In this document: piece by piece, positions 1 to 11,024 of the stretch | How the letters are laid out: each line of letters begins with the position of its first letter | Numbering within the stretch: the first letter of the stretch is position 1 | Source: Ilyonectria destructans | Taxonomy: Eukaryota > Ascomycota > Sordariomycetes > Hypocreales > Nectriaceae | Reading direction: 5' to 3' | Length of the DNA stretch: 64,000 nucleotides | Assembly: GCA_020740775.1 (NCBI GenBank) | Contig: JAHEWK010000002.1 | Location: 4,340,001 to 4,404,000 of the forward strand | Position numbers and translations under genes: made by a program | The notes under the pieces: generated by a model | The model's input: the letters and a program-made list of their open reading frames with translations, nothing else | The model's database searches: none | What the model was told of the DNA's origin: nothing

Positions 1-488
1 CGCAGGTAGATGGCGCAACTATCAACGTCTCCATCGTGTTGCCCCGTCGCAAGCTCTCGCCTGCTCCCCCGACCGCCAGACGTGGCGCCAATATCGACCC
101 CAGAATCCCCTTCGCGGGGCCACGTGGGGGGCTTCTTGGAGCGGGTACTGGAGGCACCCCGAATGTAGCTGGCGGAGGTGGCCGTCGTCGTATGTCGCCA
201 GGGAACAGGTATGGCCCAAGGTCGGACGTTTACCGGCCGGGATCCCGCTCGCCCTCAAGATCACCCGGCGGGCCGCCAGCGTCGCGCGGGGGTGGGAGTC
301 GCTACCGCAGCCACTCAAACGGCTCCTACTCGTCGCGGTCGAGGTCGAGGTCGCCGGGGGCGCCAAGACGTCGGGGCGGCGGCCGAACCGATGAACACGA
401 GACAAGGCGTCGCAGTGCGAGCCGAAACAGCTACAGCAGCGACGGAAACAGAAGCCGATCTCGCAGCCGGGGCCGGGGCCACCGGTGA
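1..488 (+). CDS. RNPS1-like RNA-binding protein, C-terminal fragment (5' end outside window)
   Basis: The frame is open from the first bases (codons in phase from base 3) to TGA at 486-488. It begins inside what looks like the end of an RRM (DGATINVSIVLPRRK), followed by a short linker with ARRGANIDPR and a long Gly/Arg/Ser tail rich in SR and RS dipeptides (for example RSRSRSPG, SRSRSRGRG). This order, an RRM end followed by an RS-rich tail, fits fungal RNPS1-like splicing or exon-junction-complex factors, which act in the nucleus on pre-mRNA. The N-terminus and most of the RRM lie left of the window, so length cannot be compared with the family. An antisense open frame (22-495) is a shadow caused by the GC-rich RS codons. 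The alternative is another single-RRM SR-like protein; the family name is inferred from the linker and RRM edge recalled from fungal homologues. Confidence 0.75.
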   Translation, partial: QVDGATINVSIVLPRRKLSPAPPTARRGANIDPRIPFAGPRGGLLGAGTGGTPNVAGGGGRRRMSPGNRYGPRSDVYRPGSRSPSRSPGGPPASRGGGSRYRSHSNGSYSSRSRSRSPGAPRRRGGGRTDEHETRRRSASRNSYSSDGNRSRSRSRGRGHR

Positions 489-2567
489 GATGCACCGGTC
501 AGAGACTGGTCAGAGATTTATGCCAAGGTGTATTTTAAAAACGGGATTACGGGTGGCGTTCAACAAGGAAGACCAAACCAAACAAGGACGACCAGACAAG
601 GAAGATGGTCCTGTGGAAATTTATTTTAGCTCACGAACAAGTTTGTGGTTGCTGACACGCTTCATCCTCGACTAGCTAACACTTTTCCAGATGGAGAATG
701 ATGCACAAGTCTCGATGGGGGGCTTTTCCGCAGGATGGTTCCCGGAACCCTGGTCCCTCCTGATTCAGCTCGGACCTATTTCCTGTTATGTTCAGTTCAG
801 TTGCTCCAACGCCCCATCACCTCCCCTTTCCAACAAATGATGTCCTTGTCTGCGTGAATTTTACTTTGAACCGCCGTTATGGATATCTCCCCTGGACTTG
901 CAAGTGCTTGTTTCTCATCTTATCTGGCGTGGATCATCGGATACCAAGCCCACCACTGCCGCACTCTGCACTGCATGGTCACATCTCCTCCGCGCCGCGC
1001 AGCCGCATTAGCCCTTAGCATGCGAACAAGTATCGGCCCTTCCAGGATTCCCAGATCTCATCTGTTATTTGTCATTTCGCTCTCCACACCGGACAGTGGT
1101 GTGGGGATGTGGTACGTTTGGCGGGCCTAGAACTGGAGCTGCTCTCACGCCTGGCCATAACGGCTCGCGAGAGGCTGGCAACACACTGAATAAGGATAAT
1201 ATTGCATCAATGACAAGACTAAGCAGCGTGACGCAAGCACCACGTGCGGCCTGCAGAGCAGCATGACCTCAGCTCACCCGCGTTGGCTGGGCTTATAGGG
1301 CTGAGTGATATCGTCACCTCTACCCAGCCGCGAACCCGCGACGGAGCCCGTGCTGCGGGTAAGGTCCAGGGCATAACTCGGCCGATAGTTTTGGATGCGA
1401 CTTTGAGCCGGGGGCCTTTTGAGACGGGGCCGTGCCATCGAGCAGAGTCCCATCGAGCAGAGTGCCACTCATACCGTGACGATTCGTCATCACCCCGCCG
1501 GTCCTTGGCTGCTCGGTCAAGCAACGGCGAGCGGCTACTTCCACATCCGTGGCGACCGGCGGCGGTAGACTGCGGTCGATGGTCGATGGTCGATGGGAGG
1601 AGTGCTTAGACTATTACACGAGAACGAGTCTGACGGCGTCTGGCCGCCAGGATGCGCTGAGGTTGTCGCGGCCTCATGCTTGAGTCGCCACTTCCCAGGA
1701 CGGCTTCAGCAGGACATCGTCATCACGTATCACCCAGACGATTCGGGCGACGACCTTCTCTGCTAACCATGGTCGCGGGCATCAGCTACAGAAGCTACTG
1801 CAGCGTCCATGGCATGTGATCCATCTGCATGGTAGCCAATGGCAGCCGCCGGGATCAGGTATGGCAGAGGCACCCGTGGCCCTGTCTCCCCGGCGTTGCA
1901 GGCAGAGCTCCCCCTCCTCCAGCCCTCCAGGGATTTGCATCAACGGGGGCTCTGAATGGAGCCTCAAAGGTCGAACAAGCCTGACGGGCAGGGCCGGTCT
2001 ATTTTCGGCTTCTCCGAACCGCTTCCCCGTGCTGCCGCTTCAGGAGTCCTGCATGGTATGACCGAGGCAGGAAGGTGGCGTATATTCTTCGTGTGGGCTC
2101 GGCTGTCCGGTCGCCGTAAGAGCCAGCATTTGGGCGGGAAGATTCTGTGTTTCTATTCATCTCCCAACCAGACTGCGGATGTCTCTCGACGTCGTAGTCG
2201 GAAGCTGGTTGGGGTCTATTCTCATACTGAATCCTAGCGCTGCTCTTCTTCGTGCCCAGCCCACCATGGCTGCCCCACTGCCCGGGGGGGGCTTTATTCG
2301 GCTGTGAACCACACCATCACGGGGCGACCTCAGCTCCGTGAGGACAGCGCTTGGCGCATGTGCGGATAGACGCACGTCACATATCTGCGCCGGCGCACGT
2401 CGCGGGACGGTCTAGACGGCCCAAGGCGCCACCCACACGCTTCACTCCCAGATAGACATACATGGCCAGTTGAAAACCGATGGCGGGATGGTGTCTCCCG
2501 GGAGGATGGATACGCCAGTGAGCCTCAAGCACCATAATCGCAAGCCACTATGCACTCGGGCCTCTCG
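489..2567. other. Intergenic, no gene recognised
   Basis: This stretch follows the RNPS1-like stop and presumably holds its 3' UTR. Open frames here (for example 788-1018, 1244-1609, 1816-2061) lack recognisable domains and overlap on both strands, so they are treated as chance. Small imperfect direct repeats are visible: a CATCGAGCAGAGT unit twice at about 1437-1464 and a GGTCGAT unit repeated at about 1573-1592. Confidence 0.5.
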
Positions 2568-2975
2568 TCACACCCAGCTGCTCGGGTCGGCGCATCCGAC
2601 TGAGATGGTGTCTTGCCCGCTGCCTCTGCCTGGCATGTTCGCCGGCTCTACGGGCCACATGATGGGCCCCCCCAGGGCGTTGGCATATCCTGAACCACGC
2701 CCTCGGGTATAGAAATCGGATCCCCCATACAGCGCAGCACCCGTGGATCCGTAGTTCCGGGGTGCGGGCATGGCAGGCGGGTACGGCGAGCGAGCGAGTA
2801 GGCGGGTGTGTGGAGGCCGTGGGCTATAAGCCATGCGCGGCTGACCGCGTTGAGGAAAGGACGGGTAGCCGGGCAATAATTGCTGGACGGGCTGGGCTCG
2901 AGGAGGGCAAGGAGTGCATCCCTGGTCGAGCTGCGAGTCGTGCCATGATGCGGAGGGACGAGATGTGAGCCTCAT
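2568..2975 (-). CDS. Possible proline/glycine-rich protein fragment, unrecognised
   Basis: This minus-strand open frame of 135 codons ends at TGA 2568-2570. Its predicted product is rich in Pro, Gly, Ser and Tyr, with stretches such as PYPPAMPAPRNYGSTGAALY and GGSDFYTRGRGSGYANALGG, and it ends in DPSSWV. The composition looks more protein-like than the neighbouring chance frames and could be the last exon of a low-complexity protein. However, I found no convincing upstream exons or domain, and the GC-rich background makes such frames likely by chance. Treat it as a candidate only. Confidence 0.2.
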   Translation of the reverse strand: MRLTSRPSASWHDSQLDQGCTPCPPRAQPVQQLLPGYPSFPQRGQPRMAYSPRPPHTRLLARSPYPPAMPAPRNYGSTGAALYGGSDFYTRGRGSGYANALGGPIMWPVEPANMPGRGSGQDTISVGCADPSSWV

Positions 2976-3629
2976 TGGGAAGTGCGTCGCATCCGGAATC
3001 TGCGTTGCGATGCCTGGGACGGAGGGTGGCAGACGAATATAACCTCACGCGCCCGCAGGCGCGCGTGTCTCCTCGGATCCTCACATTCTCGAGTCCAGCG
3101 GATGATGCGCGGGTGTAAGCCTCTAGATGCGCATTGATTCCCCCTCCTTCTCCGTCCCCCTATGTACTCTGTCGTCCCTGACGTTGTTGGCCTTTCTTGT
3201 CCCATCTACTCTTTGTCCTTCTCCTCCTCTTCTACTCCGTCAACCTCGCCATGCTTGCAGAGATAGCTCTCCTCCCCCCCCTCATGCCCATCCCTCGACA
3301 TCCGTCTATTTCTGAACCCCGAGATCCAGACCCTCCGCCTACGCCCCCAGGAGGACCCCGCGTTCCTCCGCCGCAACCCAACCCGCCGCCGTCTCCTCCG
3401 CACACCTTCTCGTTGCATCGCCATCGCCATCACACCGGCCATCTCGACGGTTCTGCGTGGCCGTTGAGCGCCGACCCTCATCGGCCGCCGCCTTGCGTAC
3501 CAAGCCTCGAGCTCCCCGGACCGGCAAGGGCTCTATTCCTGCCACCAGGACCCTCCCCAAGACTACGCCCCTGACTCCGCCACCCGGAGACTTTGAGTCG
3601 CTGGGAGGGGGGCAGGATCTAAGAGGCTA

Positions 3630-3668
3630 GGGGACGGGGAACGGGGACGGGGACGGGAGGGGTAGGGG
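3630..3668 (+). repeat. G-run cluster (GGGGAC-type short repeats)
   Basis: About seven runs of three to four or more G are separated by one to two bases (units like GGGGAC and GGGGAAC), all on the plus strand. The pattern matches the G3+N1-7 rule for intramolecular G-quadruplexes. Function is unknown; no promoter can be assigned. Confidence 0.7.
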
Positions 3669-3918
3669 TGGAAAGGCAAACAACAACACCTCGCAGAGTC
3701 GCAGTGTTGCTTGTCCCATTCTCCATTTCCATTTCCATGTCGAAGGCCATGACCATGTTTCCCGTGGGGCGATCACGCCAGGGTTCGACGATGAGCCCCC
3801 CCTCTTCAGCCCCCTCAGGCCCCTCCAACGGAGGGTGGGATACGACCGCGGATCGAGGCCGTGATTGCGAGATCTGCGTGATTGGGGGGATTGCGGATGA
3901 AATGCTGATGGGACTTGT

Positions 3919-3942
3919 GGGGGGAGGGGGGGAGGGGGAGGG
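3919..3942 (+). repeat. G-tract cluster, quadruplex-type motif
   Basis: Four G runs (6, 7, 5 and 3 bases) are separated by single A residues on the plus strand. It lies about 250 bp from the similar cluster at 3630-3668. Confidence 0.75.
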
Positions 3943-5005
3943 TGATCCATCAAGAGAGACCCACGGGGGGCCGGCCCACGCCCTGCAACTGCAACCGCGG
4001 GCCATGGGCTGCAGCTAGGTGAAGAGGCTTGGCGCATGAACGTCGCTGCATCCCTGTAGCGCCAATTATCGGGCGTTTTATAAGCTGGGTTGGGCCTGGG
4101 GTACAGGACAGTTAAGTGCTGTACTACGCAGTATCTTGGAGGGGGAGGGGCTCATGGGACAGGGCAGGCTGTCGTCGGAGTTGGGTCTATCTATTTTGCT
4201 GTCTTTTGTTGTTGTTTGTTGGATGTTGGCTATCTCTTGTGTCTTCATAGTGCGTGCGTTTCTTACGGGGCCTCGGCTGGAATATTCAACTAATCCACCT
4301 CATATCGGAGTGGTGGACCACGGCTTCATGCTTCAAGGGTCAAGGGTGGTGGGCTTGGTGGGCTTTGGGAAGGGGGACGAGGCTCGCACCTCGACCTCAT
4401 TTAGAGGTGGATTATAGGAATGAATGAATGAATGGATCTTGTCCAGCAGATAAGATACACTCCCGGGTAATCATAACCAGAATGCAGACGAAACTGGTTA
4501 AGCCGAGCTTCGTCCCGATCTCCACGCCATGTCCATCATCCATGTCATGATCATGTATGTCTCTGGCGTGTCGGGCGTCTGACTCTGACGAGAGCGTCAC
4601 ACAAGCATCTCGAAGGCGCCTCCATAGCGTCTCCACGGCGTCTCCACAGCGCCTCCATCTCCAGATGTCGTCCCACAACACTAGAACATATCCCGGATGC
4701 GCCAGCAACTGCTAGATCAACCCTTGATAACCCCATACTACCCACTCCTCTCACCACCGAGGGGCTCTATCTTGCACGTATCTCGTGCGTATCTTGTCAT
4801 TTTGCAGCTCGGGCTCGCCTTGTGCTTCCCCACAAACCACAGCCCAGACGCCCAGATGCCCTGCGCCTCTCTCGTCCCCCCCCCCTCCCTCCATCCCATC
4901 GTGACTCCACAAGCTTCGGCCCCTCACTAATCCCATTCCTACCCTAGACCCAAGATGGGGTTCGTCCGGCGGTTAGCTAGCACGCCGACTAGTAGCTAGC
5001 ACGCC

Positions 5006-5073
5006 TAGTGACAGTAGTGACAGCAGTGACCGTAGTGACAGTAGTGACAGCTAGTACAGTAGTGAGTTAGTGA
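5006..5073. repeat. 9-bp minisatellite (TAGTGACAG unit)
   Basis: About seven imperfect tandem copies of TAGTGACAG are present, with variants such as CAGTGACCG and a degenerate TAGTACAG/TAGTGAGT end. It lies between gene-free DNA and the fasciclin relic. Confidence 0.85.
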
Positions 5074-5719
5074 AAGGGCTTCGTTCTCATCTCTTTATCC
5101 ACTCTCTCTCTACGCCCCTCATCAGCGCTTTGACGCTCACCACTAATAAATCGCGGCATCTCTAGTTTTGTTGGCTGACGCCAGTCATGCAAATTCCCAC
5201 AAACCACAACCCGTAAATAATCTGCAATCTGCCATCCGTAATTCGTAATCCGTAGTCCCCCGGCTAGACTTGCCCCGTGCCAGGTTCCATCCGAACTGGG
5301 TTTTCCGACATGGCAACGCTGGCAGCCTCGGCGCGGCATCAACTTACGCCGCTTATCGGAAGAGAATCTCGGTCCCGTGCCGTTTGAGGGCCGACGCTCC
5401 GAGAAAGACAACGCCCGGCGTCTCCGAACGCAACGGCATCTGGTGTTTTTTATGTGCACGGGCTGCAACCAGATGGACACTCGTCTTGACACAAGAATAT
5501 GACATTTCAATTTGCTGGCGCCTCGATGATCAAACACAATGAAACCATATACGCGGATCCAGACGCCCGTCCCCATCCTCCAATGCAACCACCTCGGCTT
5601 ACAGCAACGCCATGTCGGCTCCGAGACCCACCATATAATGCATACATACGCAGCCTTGAGCCAGCCGAAGCGCCCCGTAGTTATGTTGGGGGCCATTGCC
5701 ACGTTCGTCCTCGAGACGA

Positions 5720-6470
5720 GTGAGTGGGCGCCCAAGGAGGAGCCGTAATCTTATTGCCGAGGTGAAGTGCTCCCCCTTGCTTGCGGGGAAGACGGGAAGC
5801 TGGGTTGCAAAAGAGTGATTGCGTATACCCGCAGTGTCATTCGGGTTGAGACGGCTTGGGAAGGTGTGTATGATACCGTTGGCGAGGAGGATGCCGCTTG
5901 GGTGCAGGATCACTGAGTTGGCGAACTTGCTGTTGATGAGCAAGTGGACCGCAGTTGATGTTGCTGACCGGCCGAGTTCTCGCCGAGTGTCACCAGCTGT
6001 TGCTAGTGAAGGTTGATAACGTCAAGACTTAGCCAGGGACGACGTGGTAGCTCATGACCTTGACCAACTCGTCGGCAGAGCAGTCCACCGAGGCTGCCAA
6101 TTACGTATCCGAAAACCTGTCCAGGAAGCAAAGCCGCCGATGTTATCGAGGTCTTAGACATCGAGCATGATATGCGTTTCGAGCAGGGTTACGAAGAAGG
6201 AGTCCACCTAGGAAGAAAGTGCCGTGTCCACTGTGCCCTGAAGGATGTGATAATGGATCAGGAGAATGGTGACCTCCTTCTTTTTAGGATCCTAGATGTC
6301 ATCTAGCGAAGTGAACAGAAGAATTTCTCGAAGGCATAAGCATTTGGAGCGAATGAACTAGAACGAAATAGAAATATGGCTTCATGGCACAAACTTGCAG
6401 GAAACTTGAGAGTTGGTGAAGTCGGGAGAAAGGGGTACGGTGACGACTTGAAGACAAAAAACAGGAGACC
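5720..6470 (-). pseudogene. Decayed fasciclin (FAS1-domain) secreted protein gene
   Basis: Reading the minus strand downwards shows the hallmarks of FAS1 domains broken over several frames. A strand like SSSFAPNAYAFEKFF occurs at about 6362-6318, an H2-box-like HYHILQGTVDTA at about 6258-6220, a second H2-box SYHVVPG at 6052-6032 preceded by ADELVKVM, and the terminal FAS1 strand LLANGIIHTF followed by RLNPNDTAG at about 5889-5827. The order suggests one or two FAS1 domains followed by a Ser/Pro/Thr-like tail; fungal family members are secreted or GPI-anchored adhesion-like proteins. At least six in-frame stops (three TAA, two TAG, one TGA) and three frame changes separate the blocks, so no intact protein can be made. 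All the stops could arise from CAA, CAG or CGA by C-to-T change. Boundaries are approximate; a signal peptide was not identified. Confidence 0.75.
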
Positions 6471-9400
6471 TATCCTGATACCGCCGGGGCTTGGCAGCTC
6501 ATGTAGGATATTGGGGTATTTCTAAACTGCCTCACCAGCAATGCTTTTCGTAGACGACAGCGCTGAGAGAATTACCTTGATCGCCTTGGTATGGATTAGG
6601 AGCGTCTTGTTATTGGACAAGACAGTTTCAAGGGCCTAGTTTTCCCAGTCGCCGGCCACAACCGAGGAAGCATACATACAGGCCGATGCGGGTCTTGGAG
6701 AATAGAATTGTTTGAAATAGAAGGGACGTCGGGTGTCAAAAATTCGAATCTACAAAAGTGTCTACGTTCACAATGTAAAGGAAGGAGGAACAAGGGTTGA
6801 AGCTCCCGAGCTTATTACTAGATAACGTCCAAATCCAGCTGGAGGGCTCCAATCATCAACTTAATTAAAAAGCACTCTCGACTATCATTCTATGCGAGAG
6901 AATACATTTCTTTCTGCTTCCGCGTGATGATATAATTGAGGATAGTACCAAGCGTGGAAGGCATGTAGAGCCCACGACCGTTTGAGACAAGTGAAGGCTA
7001 GTGACTGAACGGTGCCGAGTAGCGCTCAGGAAGGGACGGATGGTGCTGTTAAACCCATGGATGCGGATATATAAAGAGACTCACCAAGCTGCCATTAAAG
7101 AAGCTGTATTGGTGACTCGTTTAGTTAATAATTGTACTGGTGTGGGAGGGCAGGAGAAGCACTGACGGCCTTGACGGCTCGAACCACGCTTAGCTTGCCT
7201 CCCGGGAGTCCCGGATGTGACCCGGAGGATGGCTGCGAGCCAACTATTGACGGCCCGTCCGAAGAGCCAGTAGATTCCTGGCCAGGCCCCAACTAGAGCC
7301 CACGAAGCCAAAGTAGCGCGTTTATCGCCGCGTCGCCGCCAACTAGATCGAAGGGCAAACGCCAAGCCTCCATCTCCCCGTTGCGACCTTCTCTGGCGTC
7401 CGCCCTCTGCATCTGTAGATCGGGCGAAGTGCAAACCCCTGAACCCTGCTAGCTGGATCGCTAATCGTGTGTGACCAGGGTTGAGGGCTCCGGATTGGGG
7501 AACGAGCACGAGCCGCACGCAGCTGCTCTTCGACGACAAGTCTCTCGTGTTAGTGACTCGGGCTGGCTTTCCAGCCTCCTTAGTCCCCTTCACGGCAGGC
7601 CTTGGGAGGTAAACTTCTGGTGGTTTGGATGTACTGGTTCCAGAACATTCTGTGCCAGATATACCGCAGTGGTCATGCTGCAATCAGAGGATGGCTGCCC
7701 TCAATCCCATTCGCCACTCCCAATTTCATAGCATCACATATCGTAAGGTAAAGACGAACTGAATATCTCCGCCAGAGGCATCACCGTAAAATTCCGTGAG
7801 TGGGAGTGGAGCTTCCTATTGCTGGGTCTTGACGAAAAAGTTGGGTCGATATATATCTCCAGACCCCACCTCGAGGAGGGAAGCAATCTTGGTTGCTGGC
7901 TCTATGTGATCTGGCTGGCCCATACTATCTATTTTGCTATGCCGCCACCATTACCATCACTGCTCTGACCGGAAATACGATTAGTCTGCGGCGAGTAGGT
8001 CATTCTAAAATAAGAGGTGATATCGGCATCAGAAATATCAATACAGTTCTCTTCAGATGCGACGATGTCGGAGTGGGTGTCGAAAGGGGGACGTCAGCCC
8101 ACAACTTATAGTCTGGCTATCGTGGAGGGTCTGAATATCAGATGGCATGGCGGGATAGGAATGTAAATGGCAAGGTGCATGCCAAAAGCAGAACGACAGG
8201 GAACTGCGGGACTAAGACGCTGTAAATCATTAAATACGCGGAGAGGGTATCTTGAGCCTCTATGAGACCAGTCACAGCCATTTCTGTTGCCGCTTTTGTC
8301 ATGAACATCTCATAGACGTCTAATATCGAGAGCCAGGTGGATTACTTGAGCAGCAGTAATGTGAGGGACTGGGCGTTATGTCGATCTTTCACCACTGTTA
8401 GCCATCTAACTATCTAGATATCCCACATCGGAGCAAAAGATCCCTTTGTATGTCGACACCAAAAATTGCCATGATGAAATCCAGGATGATTAGGCTTCTC
8501 AACCTTGCTGAGTCCCCCCGGCTTCCCTCATTTTGTGCTTAATAACTAGAACAGGCTAGGTCACTGAGATCCATCGATTGACTGCATCAACAAGAACGCT
8601 AAGGAACCCTTGGCCGAGCTGGGGGCGACGAGGCTGTTTGGAATGGGCTGGAACACTCGACAGCGGCCGCAGCAAGGAAGAAGAGACTAGGCCAAGTCTG
8701 TCCACGGGCAATCGGGGGCTTGCTCGCTAACTAATGTTCTGGACCGAGACTTCAATAGACTGAGGGTGTAGCGTGGACGTAAGACGTTGTTGGGATGGAC
8801 TGGAATGGAGAAATCGGTTGCAGGATCATTAGTGCCGGGCGTGTAAGTTGGCCGCTTGTAGCTACAGTGCATGTTCAAGCGGGGCACGGTAATCACAGCC
8901 CCTGAGGCCGCTATAGAGGATCCAACATAGCGCGCAAGCAGTGTGGGCGGGGCTCCTCTAGTTGACATGACGTACTGTGTAAATATACCCGCTGTTTCAC
9001 TGTACAAGCACCACACTTCCGTCCCCGGCCAATACCACTGACACCAAGTTGACTATGAACCGTTCCGGCTTCATATCGACACACACTAAATTGAGCCGGA
9101 TTTTCCTTTTCTTTTGCCTTACCCTAGTGTTCTTGAACCTAACTTGCTCTCATTGTTTGTCCTCCTGTTGTCCTTGCCACCCACACCACGTTGGCCTACA
9201 CCACTCCAGACCAGCTCCATCATTCATATACCTCATCCAACCTTCTTCATCATTTCCCACACCGCACTGTACCTGATATACCGGAATTGAATTCAATCTA
9301 ACTGCCGAAAGTAAGCCATCCAAGGCCAACCGCAAGCCAAAACTTGCTGTGCATGTCCGCTCCCTCTGGCCAGGGATACGACCCAGACTTCGGCTGCTCC

Positions 9401-9474
9401 CAACTCCCGATCCTCTTCCATTTTGTTCCCTCCCGCCCAGAGAATTTCCCCTCCTCACGACACCTACCTTCACC
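6471..9474. other. AT-richer gene-free region and GH16 upstream region
   Basis: No intact gene is recognised. Frames such as 7081-7683 (minus, Arg-rich), 7893-8111 (plus) and 8687-9016 (minus) show no domain and have atypical composition. Several parts (about 6100-7080, 7740-8560) are visibly richer in A/T than the coding blocks, compatible with old decayed sequence, but I found no reverse transcriptase, transposase or terminal repeats. The last 350 bp are CT-rich and probably form the promoter and 5' leader of the GH16 gene. Confidence 0.45.
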
Positions 9475-11024
9475 ATGGAGAAACGCTTGTCTTCATTTTC
9501 ATCCGAAAAGGACCGGCGTCCTTCCGGCTCCGACTGCTCGCCCACTACCACACCTGTTCGTTCTCGGTCGCCCGTGTCTGAGGCTCTAGCCCGGCTAGAG
9601 ATGGCAGAGAGGTCAGATAGGCCAGAGAGAGACTCTATACTTTTATTCCCTGACGGTGCTGGGTCTTCCCAGGGAGAGAGGCTCGCTGTAAATCGATTCA
9701 GTGTCGGTGCTTCATCACGGCCAACCTCAGGCTTCAGATCAACCAGGTCATCAGACATCACCCCTGGAGCTCGACAAGATACCAGAGCGGCGCGGTTCTT
9801 TCACTCAAGAAGAGTTCAACCAGGTGATATTGAGAAGCCATGGCTGGACAAAAAGGACCCCAAGGAGAAATGGTTAACGATTCTGCCTGTTCTGGCTATG
9901 GCTGTCGGTCTCGGGCTCGCCGGATTCCTCATTTGGGACGGAGTGAGAAGCGTCGCCCACCACAGGTACTGCCCTGTACTGGATGAGAACTTCGCCTCTG
10001 GCCTTGACCCCAAAGTCTGGACTAAGGAAGTTGAAGTCGGTGGCTACGGGTAAGCTCACACACCTGTCACGGCTATTACCTACGTTACTGACTGTTTAAT
10101 TGCAGCAATGATGAATTCCAGGAAACCACTGGCGGCGATGAGAATGTATACATAGATGGCGGTCAACTAGTCATCAAGGCAACACTTCAGGATCCCAATT
10201 TGATGGAGAAGAACAATGTCATGAACTTGCTCAAGGACGGCACCTGCACCTCCAACAGTTGGAAGAACTGTGTGGCCGCAACCAACTCTACTGCCGGAAA
10301 CTCGAGCGTTGTGCCCCCAGCCAAGTCCGGTCGTATAAACACCAAGAAGGGTGCTAGCATCACATATGGACGTGTTGAAGTGACTGCAAAACTTCCAGAA
10401 GGAGATTGGCTATGGCCCGCCATTTGGATGATGCCTGTGGACAGTCTTTACGGCAGCTGGCCCCGTTCTGGAGAAATCGACATAGCCGAGTCTCGCGGAA
10501 ATAACCACGCCTACGCCCAGGGAGGAAATAACATCGTCTCCTCTGCCTTGCACTGGGGTCCCAACTCGGCCAACGACGCATGGTCCAAGGCCAATGGCAA
10601 GCTCAAGGCCTTGCGCACCACCTACAGCGCTGGTTTCAACACGTTTGGCCTGGAGTGGTCTCAGAAGTACCTCTTCACCTACGTCAACAGCCGTCTCCTC
10701 CATGTCACATACACCAACTTCAATAAGCCCATGGCGGAACGCGGTGGATTCCCCGACGATCTCGCCGACCCCTGGACTGAGACGGGACATAAGAACGCGC
10801 CGTTTGACCAGGCCTTCTACTTGATCATAAATGTTGCTGTCGGCGGTACCAATGGCTGGTTCGAAGACGGCAAGTCTGGGAAGCCGTGGGTGGACAATTC
10901 GACAACTGCTAGGAAGGACTTTTGGGACGCCCGCGATCAGTGGTACCCCACATGGAAGTCGCCGACGCTCGAGGTTTCCCGCGTCGTCATGTTGCAGCAG
11001 TGTGACGGTGACGAAGAACTATAG
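9475..11024 (+). CDS. Membrane-anchored GH16 family beta-1,3(4)-glucanase
   Basis: There are two exons, 9475-10049 and 10106-11024. The 56-bp GT-AG intron restores the reading VGGYGNDEFQET. The product is 497 aa. Residues 1-132 are a Ser/Arg-rich hydrophilic tail without a signal peptide, and residues about 134-157 form one hydrophobic helix (LPVLAMAVGLGLAGFLIWDG), implying a type II membrane protein with the catalytic domain outside. The GH16 active-site motif GEIDIAES gives E315 as nucleophile, D317 and E320 as acid/base. Further family hallmarks are the sequence around WPAIWMMP and FYLIINVAVGG. GH16 enzymes cleave or remodel beta-1,3(4)-glucans, so a cell-wall role is likely. The ATG sits in CACCATGG context. 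The exact subfamily (hydrolase or transglycosylase) cannot be decided from sequence reading; it lacks an obvious GPI signal. Confidence 0.88.

Larger units (their letters stand above)
2976..5005. other. Gene-free, strand-asymmetric low-complexity DNA
   Basis: The plus strand is strongly CT-rich at about 3140-3590 and then G-rich at about 3600-3970. Open frames here are Pro/Arg/Ser-rich artefacts of that bias. A short GAAT tetranucleotide run sits at 4418-4434, and CTCCA/GCGTCTCCAC-type imperfect repeats at about 4615-4665. A GCTAGC-containing duplication (AGCTAGCACGCC) lies at about 4974-5005. No gene is supported. Confidence 0.5.

Noticed and set aside
5006..5073. CRISPR-like array
   Set aside because: The repeat is a direct 9-bp tandem without spacers, in a eukaryotic genome.
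7081..7683. Open frame of 200 codons on the minus strand
   Set aside because: Arg/Ser/Gly-rich, no domain, no splice partners; compatible with chance.
489..9474. Transposable element in the gene-poor region
   Set aside because: No reverse transcriptase, transposase, integrase, LTR pair or terminal inverted repeat could be recognised by eye.
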